Shown here: in pieces, positions 58,609 through 64,000 of the stretch
Layout: every line of letters starts with the position of its first letter
Position numbering within the stretch: position 1 is the first letter of the stretch
From: Streptomyces sedi
Lineage (GTDB): Bacteria; Actinomycetota; Actinomycetes; Streptomycetales; Streptomycetaceae
Direction of reading: 5' to 3'
Length of the DNA stretch: 64,000 nucleotides
NCBI RefSeq assembly: GCF_006335015.1
Contig: NZ_VDGT01000018.1
Coordinates: 78,635 to 142,634, forward strand
The notes under the pieces: generated by a model
Told to the model about the DNA's origin: nothing
Databases searched by the model: none
What the model saw: the letters and a program-made list of their open reading frames with translations, nothing else
Translations under genes and position numbers: made by a program

Positions 58609-59202
58609 TCAGCGCAGGCGGGCCATCAGCGCGTGCTCGACGAGGGTGATCAGACCGCTCTTCGCCTCCGCGCGGTGCCGCGCGTCCGTCGTGATGATCG
58701 GCGCGTCGGGACCGATCTGCAACGCCTCCCGCACCTCCTCGGGCGAGTACGGCTGATGCCCGTCGAAACCGTTCAACGCGATCACGAACGGCAGACCGCT
58801 GTTCTCGAAGTAGTCGACCGCCGGAAAACAGTCAGCCAACCTCCTGGTGTCCACCAGCACGATCGCCCCGATCGCACCCCGCACCAGGTCATCCCACATA
58901 AACCAGAAACGATCCTGCCCAGGCGTCCCAAAAAGATAAAGGATCAAATCCTGATCAAGAGTGATCCGACCAAAGTCCATCGCGACCGTGGTCGTCGTCT
59001 TGTTCCCCGTATGCGTCAGATCGTCGATCCCCGCCGACGCCGACGTCATCACCGCCTCGGTCCGCAGCGGATTGATCTCCGAAACCGACCCCACGAACGT
59101 GGTCTTACCCACGCCGAACCCACCCGCGATCACGATCTTCGCTGAGGTGGTCGAACGGGACGGCGCGGAAAGACCCGCCTCGTTAGAGCTTGCGAAGTCC
59201 AC
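58609..59202 (-). CDS. cvnD: conservon GTP-binding protein CvnD
   Basis: 197-aa small GTPase of the conservon (MglA-like). Walker A GGFGVGKTTFVGSVSE near residues 27-42, G3 FGTPGQDRFWFMW near 91, G4-like ALNGFDG near 142. It ends the cvnABCD operon and interacts with the CvnA/B/C membrane complex in S. coelicolor. GTG 59202 overlaps cvnC by 20 nt. Its middle has runs of T-ending codons (CTT TAT CTT TTT) unlike flanking genes, and its 3' part is almost identical to the second cvnD at the right edge. Confidence 0.95.
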   Translation of the reverse strand: MDFASSNEAGLSAPSRSTTSAKIVIAGGFGVGKTTFVGSVSEINPLRTEAVMTSASAGIDDLTHTGNKTTTTVAMDFGRITLDQDLILYLFGTPGQDRFWFMWDDLVRGAIGAIVLVDTRRLADCFPAVDYFENSGLPFVIALNGFDGHQPYSPEEVREALQIGPDAPIITTDARHRAEAKSGLITLVEHALMARLR

Positions 59203-59863
59203 TGAGCACCCTTTCGAGCAGTGTCACATCTGGCTGACCGCCGGGCTCCCCGTCGTGGCCCGGCTGATGGATGGCGACAAGCCCGGCTTCGGCCAGATCG
59301 GCCACCAGAATCCGGGCGACCCCCAGCGGGATGGCGAGCAACGCGGAAACCTCGGCGACGGACTTGACCTCGTAGCACAGCTGGCAGATCCGTTGGTGCT
59401 CGGGCAGCTGCCCTTGCAGCCGCATCGGATCGGCGGTGGTCGAGACCAGCGCCTCGATCGCCAGCTGGTAACGCGGCCTGGTCCGTCCGCCGGTCATCGC
59501 ATACGGACGCACCAGTGGCTGCGGTGCCTCGCCCTCCTGCGGACGGCGACGGTTGCCGGCCCGTGGCACCGACCAGTCGTCGGCCTGGGCCGGGACGGTG
59601 GGCTCGGGACGCCGGCGGGGGCCGGCCTCCGTCGGATGCGCGTTCCCTGACGGGGTCGAGGGACGCGCCTCGTGCTGCGGTGGCCGCGGGTGCGCGGGGG
59701 GTTCGGGAGCGGGGCGCGGCTCGGGGGCCGGGCGCCGCTCGGGCGCCGGGCGCTGTCCGCCGCTGGGGGTGGAGGGGAAGTTGAAGCGTCCCATCTGCCC
59801 GCCGTCATGCGGCTGCTGCCCTGGGTACTCGTCACCGTATGGTCCACCTGAGGGCGTTGCCAC
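59183..59863 (-). CDS. cvnC: conservon DUF742 protein CvnC
   Basis: 226-aa protein. The first 115 residues are Pro/Arg-rich and disordered; the DUF742 winged-helix-like domain follows (LVRPYAMTGGRTRPRYQLAIEALV split at residue 120, ICQLCYEVKSVAEVSALL, PLGVARILVADLAEAGLV). Third component of the conservon. GTG 59863. It ends in TAA within the cvnD start region. Confidence 0.94.
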   Translation of the reverse strand: MATPSGGPYGDEYPGQQPHDGGQMGRFNFPSTPSGGQRPAPERRPAPEPRPAPEPPAHPRPPQHEARPSTPSGNAHPTEAGPRRRPEPTVPAQADDWSVPRAGNRRRPQEGEAPQPLVRPYAMTGGRTRPRYQLAIEALVSTTADPMRLQGQLPEHQRICQLCYEVKSVAEVSALLAIPLGVARILVADLAEAGLVAIHQPGHDGEPGGQPDVTLLERVLSGLRKL

Positions 59864-59967
59864 GATTCCTCCTCCGACTGCCTTCGCTGTCCACCGATAC
59901 CGCGTTCACCGCTCTGCCACGTCCCCGCACCCTATGGTGCGCGGCCCCAATCCGCACACGGAGCCCG

Positions 59968-60390
59968 CTAGTTGAGCAGACTTCCCTGCAGTTCCGCACG
60001 CAGATCGGGCGTCAGGACCGTACCGGCACGATCCACCAGCAACGCCATCTCATAACCCACCAGACCGATGTCGGCCTCCGGATGCGCCAACACCGCCAAC
60101 GACGAACCATCCGAGATGGACATGATGAACAGGAACCCCCGTTCCATCTCCACCACCGTCTGATTCACCGCACCACCCTCGAAAATCCGCGACGCACCAG
60201 CCGTCAACGACGTCAGCCCCGAAGCCACCGCCGCCAACTGATCCGCACGATCCCGCGGAAACCCCTCGGACAACGCCAGAAGAAGACCATCGGCGGACAC
60301 CACCACCGTGTGCGACACCCCCGGGGTGTTCTCCACAAAACTGGTGATCAACCAGTTGAGGTTCTGCGCCGCCTGGCTCATCGGGCTCAC
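59968..60390 (-). CDS. cvnB: conservon roadblock/LC7 protein CvnB
   Basis: 140-aa roadblock/LC7-domain protein (NLNWLITSFVENTPGVSHTVVVSADG region, FPRDRADQLAAVASGLTSL, ADIGLVGYEMALLVDRAG), a likely activator or scaffold for the CvnD GTPase, as MglB is for MglA. GTG 60390 has AGGAG 7 nt upstream and starts 1 nt from the cvnA stop; ATG 60381 is an alternative. Confidence 0.95.
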   Translation of the reverse strand: MSPMSQAAQNLNWLITSFVENTPGVSHTVVVSADGLLLALSEGFPRDRADQLAAVASGLTSLTAGASRIFEGGAVNQTVVEMERGFLFIMSISDGSSLAVLAHPEADIGLVGYEMALLVDRAGTVLTPDLRAELQGSLLN

Positions 60391-60391
60391 A

Positions 60392-63300
60392 CTAACGCTC
60401 CTGCTCGTAGGTGTGACCGGGACCTTGATCCCGTTCGTCGTTCCGCGTGCCCCGGCCCGAGCCGGCGCCGCGTCCTTGCTGTACCCCGCGGCGCAGGCTG
60501 CTCAGCCGGCCGCGCACGTCCTGCGGGTCGCGGGAGATCTGCGGCCCACCGGCTGCGGTGGGCTCGGAGGAAGAGTGTTCCGTCAGGTTGGCCTTGGGCA
60601 CCCGCTTCGGGAGTCCGGACGACGTGGTGCCGCCGGTGCGCTCCTCGCGGCGCGGCCCGCGATCCCACTGCGGTGCCTCGGGCTGGGGTTCCCATCCCTG
60701 GCCCTGTGCCGTTTCCTCCTCGGGCCGCTGGTGACGTGGTACACGACGGGGTAGCCCCTGGTCGTTCGCCGGTGCCTGGTCCGCTCCGACCGGGCCCGAC
60801 GCAGGGAAGCCTACGCGCTGTGCGCGGTTCCCGGGACCATCCTGGCTCGAATCGGCGGAGCGTGAAAAGGCGTCGAAGCGCGGTTGTTGGGGAATGGCCG
60901 GCTTCTGTCCCTGCGGCTGCTGCCACGGTCCCGCACCCGTTCCACCTGCGGCGTAGGCGCCCTGACCGGTCGGCGGCGCCTGCGGTTCCGGGGCCGTGTC
61001 GCCCTGTGGGGCGGCCGGTCGCGCGGGGTGGGGCGCCGACGCGCCGGGGGGCGTGGGCGCTCCACCGGGGCCGGGGTGGGTGGGACCGGTCCAACCGCCG
61101 CCGGACGGTCGCTTCCGGTCACCACCGATCGGGTCCAGTCGCATCGTGTCGCCCATGGACTGGCCGGAACCAGACGCCTGTCCGACCGGACCGGTCGGCA
61201 ACCCCGGCGGGGTCGGCTCGGGCGTGACGGGCGCCGGGTCGCCGTAGCGGGTGTCGTCGAAGCCGAGTTCGGCGGCGGTGCGCAGACCGGCCTCGCGGTC
61301 GGCCGCCGAGATCCCCGTCTCGTCCTCCATGATGCGGGAGACGGTGAAGCTCTCCTCGCGCTCGGGGGTCTGTCCCCCGCCACCGTGCGTGATCTCCTCG
61401 GGCAGCATCACCAGCGAGGTGGTGCCCGACTGCTCGCCGGACGGCCGCAGTTGCACCCTGATGCCGTGCCTGGCGGCCAGCCGGCCGACCACGAACAGGC
61501 CCATGCGCTGGGAGATCGCCGCGTCCACGGTGGGCGGGGCGGCCAGGCGCCGGTTGATCTCGGCGAAGTCCTCCTGACTCAGCCCGATCCCCTTGTCGTG
61601 GATCTCGATCATCACCCGGGCGTCGGGCAGCCGGGTGGCGGTGACCGTCACCCTCGCCTGCGGGGAGGAGAACGAGGTGGCGTTCTCCAGCAGCTCGGCG
61701 AGCAGGTGGACGAGGTCGTTGACGACGCCGCCGTGGATCTCGCAGGGCGGCACGCCGGTGGTCTCGATCCGGGCGTAGTCCTCCACCTCGGAGGCCGCGG
61801 CGCGCAGCACGTCGACGAGGGGAACCGCCTGGTTCCAGCGGTTCTCCATCTCCTCGCCGGCGAGGACCAGCAGGTTCTCGCCGTTGCGCCGCATCCGGGT
61901 CGCGAGGTGGTCCAGCTTGAAGAGGTTCTCCAGCTGCTCGGGGTCGGCCTCCCGGGACTCCAGCTCCGAGATCAGCCCCAACTGGCGTTCGATCAGGCCC
62001 TGGTTGCGGCTGGAGAGGTTGGTGAAGATGGCGTTGACGTTGCCCCGCAGCAGCGCCTGTTCGGCGGCGAGGCGGACGGCCTCGCGGTGGACCTGGTCGA
62101 AGGCGCGGGCGACCTCGCCGATCTCGTCCCGGCTGGAGACCGGGGTCGCGGTCACCGCCGTGTCGACGCGGCCGGGGTTGACCTGGGAGAGCTGGTCGAC
62201 GACCGCGGGCAGCCGGCGGCCGGCGACGTCGAAGGCGGCGGTGCGCAGCTTGCGCATGTCGCGGCTCATCGAGCGGGCCATCAGGCCGGCGACCACGAAC
62301 GCCAGCAGCAGCGCGGCCAGCACGGCCGCCGCGTTGAACAGCATCTCGTTGCGGGCCGACGCGGCGATGTCGCGGGCCTCGTCGACCGCCGCGTCCACCA
62401 GCTCCAGCTCGATGTCGCGGTAGGCGTCGAACTCGGCGGTCGCGGCGGCGAACCACGCCTCCGGGGTCAGGCCCTGCTCGGCCAGCTCCTCGGGGTCGGC
62501 CCCCGAGCCGATCATCTGCACCATCACCGTCAGGCTCTGGGCGCTGGGGGCGTCGGCCGCCGCCTCCTCGTTCGCCCTGGCCAGCCGCTCCTCAAGGCGC
62601 TCCACGTCCTGCGGGGTTCCGGCCGAGCCGTACTCGGCCTTGGCGATCCCCTCCAGGTAGGCGTACGAGCTGAACGACGTCAGCTGGAGCTGGCGGTCGG
62701 CCTGGCCGGGGCCCGGCGCGACCAGGAGGTGGGTGCCGATGGCGCGTTGCAGAGAGCTGGCGGCCTTCGACAGCGAGAGCGCGTAGACCGTGCGGCCGTA
62801 GGTGGTGAGGTTGTCGGCGCCCAGGCCGAGCTCGTTGGCGAAGGACATCAGCGGGTGCTGGACGGTGACGTACCCCTCCTCGGTCTCCACGCCGGAGAGC
62901 TGGTCGGTGTAGGCGCGTTGGCGCAACGTCTCCAGCTGCGGCTCGACCTCGGTGACGCCCTCCATGCGGTGGAGCAGGCTCTCGGTGTGCGGGGTCTCCT
63001 CCCAGCGCGCGTGGAACTCGTCGCGCGCTTCGTCCGTGATCCGTTGCGCCTCCTCGACGGCCCGCGCCTCCCGGTCGCCCTCCAGCATCGGGCGGGCGGT
63101 GACGTCGCGCTCGTCGATCAGGGCGTGCGCGTAGGCCGTCGAGGCGCGCACCAGCTCGGCGACGCGCTCGGCGTCCTGCGCCTCGCGCCAGGTCGACTGG
63201 GATCCGCCGACCCTCAGTCCGGCCAGGACGAGGGCGACGACCACGGGGATCATCAGGATCGCGTAGAGCTTGGTGGCCACCCGCCAGTTGCGCGGGGCGA

Positions 63301-63421
63301 AGCGGGAACCCGCCGCCTCGTCCGACGCGGGCACGCCCGGCAGGCCGATGTCGCCCCGGTGGGGGTCGCGGGGGCCCTTCGCTTCCCCCGGACCCGTGGG
63401 AGTCGCGCTGCTGCGGCTCAC
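60392..63421 (-). CDS. cvnA: conservon sensor histidine-kinase-like protein CvnA
   Basis: 1009-aa membrane sensor. Transmembrane helices near residues 50-72 and 361-385 flank an extracellular nitrate/nitrite-sensing (NIT)-type helical domain; HAMP-like and coiled regions follow, then an HATPase_c domain (N box LLAELLENATSFSS, G1 EIHDKGIGL, PPTVDAAISQRMGLFVVGRLA). No clear phospho-accepting His box is seen, normal for CvnA. The last 300 residues are Pro/Gly/Gln-rich and disordered. GTG 63421. First gene of cvnABCD. Confidence 0.95.
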   Translation of the reverse strand: MSRSSATPTGPGEAKGPRDPHRGDIGLPGVPASDEAAGSRFAPRNWRVATKLYAILMIPVVVALVLAGLRVGGSQSTWREAQDAERVAELVRASTAYAHALIDERDVTARPMLEGDREARAVEEAQRITDEARDEFHARWEETPHTESLLHRMEGVTEVEPQLETLRQRAYTDQLSGVETEEGYVTVQHPLMSFANELGLGADNLTTYGRTVYALSLSKAASSLQRAIGTHLLVAPGPGQADRQLQLTSFSSYAYLEGIAKAEYGSAGTPQDVERLEERLARANEEAAADAPSAQSLTVMVQMIGSGADPEELAEQGLTPEAWFAAATAEFDAYRDIELELVDAAVDEARDIAASARNEMLFNAAAVLAALLLAFVVAGLMARSMSRDMRKLRTAAFDVAGRRLPAVVDQLSQVNPGRVDTAVTATPVSSRDEIGEVARAFDQVHREAVRLAAEQALLRGNVNAIFTNLSSRNQGLIERQLGLISELESREADPEQLENLFKLDHLATRMRRNGENLLVLAGEEMENRWNQAVPLVDVLRAAASEVEDYARIETTGVPPCEIHGGVVNDLVHLLAELLENATSFSSPQARVTVTATRLPDARVMIEIHDKGIGLSQEDFAEINRRLAAPPTVDAAISQRMGLFVVGRLAARHGIRVQLRPSGEQSGTTSLVMLPEEITHGGGGQTPEREESFTVSRIMEDETGISAADREAGLRTAAELGFDDTRYGDPAPVTPEPTPPGLPTGPVGQASGSGQSMGDTMRLDPIGGDRKRPSGGGWTGPTHPGPGGAPTPPGASAPHPARPAAPQGDTAPEPQAPPTGQGAYAAGGTGAGPWQQPQGQKPAIPQQPRFDAFSRSADSSQDGPGNRAQRVGFPASGPVGADQAPANDQGLPRRVPRHQRPEEETAQGQGWEPQPEAPQWDRGPRREERTGGTTSSGLPKRVPKANLTEHSSSEPTAAGGPQISRDPQDVRGRLSSLRRGVQQGRGAGSGRGTRNDERDQGPGHTYEQER

Positions 63422-63723
63422 TGGCTATCTCACCTCTCGACAGTGGCGGCCGAAGCGGTCGGCCGCCGTGACTGTGGAGTCGTGTGGATTCCAGCACGCT
63501 TGGGGAAGAGTTTCCAATCCCCGTGGTCGCCCGCACGCCACCGAGGCGAGACACCCCGAATTCGGGCATTCCTCCCCGGAGATGACATATAACGACGAGA
63601 TCGCACGCGGAGCGAGAGGGGCCGCTCGCCACGCGTAGACATCGTCCCGGGAGACTACCGGCCGAATCGTTACGAACCCCCAAGGAACGTGTGCGAGAAC
63701 ACGTGGCTGAGCCGTCGTGGCAC
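63422..63723. other. intergenic region between two conservons
   Basis: 302 bp between the second cvnD and cvnA. It should carry the cvnA promoter; an AT-rich spot (ACATATAA near 63585) is the best -10 region but no pair with correct spacing is evident. A weak 6-bp hairpin (ACGTGT/ACACGT) follows the cvnD stop. No gene seen. Confidence 0.5.
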
Positions 63724-64000
63724 TCAGTGCAGTCGCGCCAGCAGGGCGTGTTCGACGAGGGTGATCAGACCGCTCTTCGCCTCCGCGCGGTGCCGCGCGT
63801 CCGTCGTGATGATCGGCGCGTCGGGACCGATCTGCAACGCCTCCCGCACCTCCTCGGGCGAGTACGGCTGGTACCCGTCGAAACCGTTCAACGCGATCAC
63901 GAACGGCAGACCGCTGTTCTCGAAGTAGTCGACCGCCGGAAAACAGTCAGCCAACCTCCTGGTGTCCACCAGCACGATCGCCCCGATCGCACCCCGCACC
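63724..64000 (-). CDS. cvnD: second conservon GTP-binding protein CvnD, C-terminal part only
   Basis: Last 91 residues of another CvnD; the gene continues past the right edge. The G4-like ALNGFDG is present. From about 63754 to 64000 the DNA matches cvnD at 58639-58885 with only two base changes, while the final 30 bp differ more (six changes). It implies a second conservon immediately upstream, as in the adjacent cvn1/cvn2 pair of S. coelicolor. Confidence 0.93.
   Translation of the reverse strand, partial: VRGAIGAIVLVDTRRLADCFPAVDYFENSGLPFVIALNGFDGYQPYSPEEVREALQIGPDAPIITTDARHRAEAKSGLITLVEHALLARLH

Overview
The window is a high-GC actinobacterial chromosome segment and is almost certainly from Streptomyces or a close relative. 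It carries whiG, nsdA, ndgR, a HupS-type HU protein with a lysine-rich tail, a four-gene sip signal peptidase cluster, cofC and tandem conservons (cvnABCD). Starts are mostly GTG or ATG, coding is dense, and most third codon positions are G or C. From memory of S. coelicolor gene order (not checked by alignment), it corresponds to the conserved core block running from cvnA1 to rpsB. Most genes read on the minus strand.

Layout, left to right. (1) 1-7.3 kb: rpsB(-), then a plus-strand block yraN-comM-dprA-whiG-tetR, then an M23 peptidase(-) and a DUF2469 gene(-). As I recall the usual order, yraN follows the DUF2469 gene in the same direction and the M23 gene sits next to rpsB, so this block appears inverted here. 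(2) 7.3-17.5 kb: translation and secretion genes sipZ-Y-X-W, rplS, trmD, rimM, KH-domain gene, rpsP, an SprT-like gene, an archaeal/eukaryotic-type proS, and ffh. (3) 17.6-23.5 kb: nitrogen genes glnD-glnK-amtB, with a well-formed GlnR box upstream of amtB, then nsdA. (4) 23.8-33.5 kb: prim-pol-like gene, ftsY, smc, small gene, acyP, CAP protein, fpg, rnc, rpmF. (5) 33.5-42.6 kb: DUF177, a DivIVA/coiled-coil gene, an unrecognised 356-aa gene, coaD, rsmD, a DUF6227-like gene, recG, a DAK2/fatty-acid-kinase-like gene. (6) 42.8-51.3 kb: rpmB, thiD, thiL, a one-domain Lrp-type ligand-binding protein, DUF3515 lipoprotein, ddlA, gpsA, plsC, cofC, small genes, hupS. (7) 51.4-57.7 kb: leuCD with divergent ndgR, a DUF4188/merR divergent pair around two palindromes, two tRNA-Glu, one tRNA-Gln, gltX. 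(8) 57.7-64 kb: FAH hydrolase, a complete conservon cvnA-B-C-D, and the 3' part of a second cvnD cut by the window edge.

Translational coupling (1-20 nt overlaps) is frequent: yraN/comM, comM/dprA, sipW/sipX, rimM/trmD, amtB/glnK, rnc/fpg, plsC/gpsA, FAH/gltX and cvnC/cvnD. Several single genes look leaderless, with a -10 hexamer 6-8 nt before the start codon. Hairpin terminators, many with UUCG or similar tight loops, close the leuCD, hupS, rpmB, proS, cvn and tRNA units.

Nothing here looks like a defence island, prophage, CRISPR array or biosynthetic cluster. The most interesting items are the inverted whiG block, the near-identical cvnD copies, the second-type ProRS, the two unrecognised or lineage-specific insertions in the coaD-recG region, the degenerate SipX C-terminus that runs into sipY, and several palindromes or tandem repeats in control regions.
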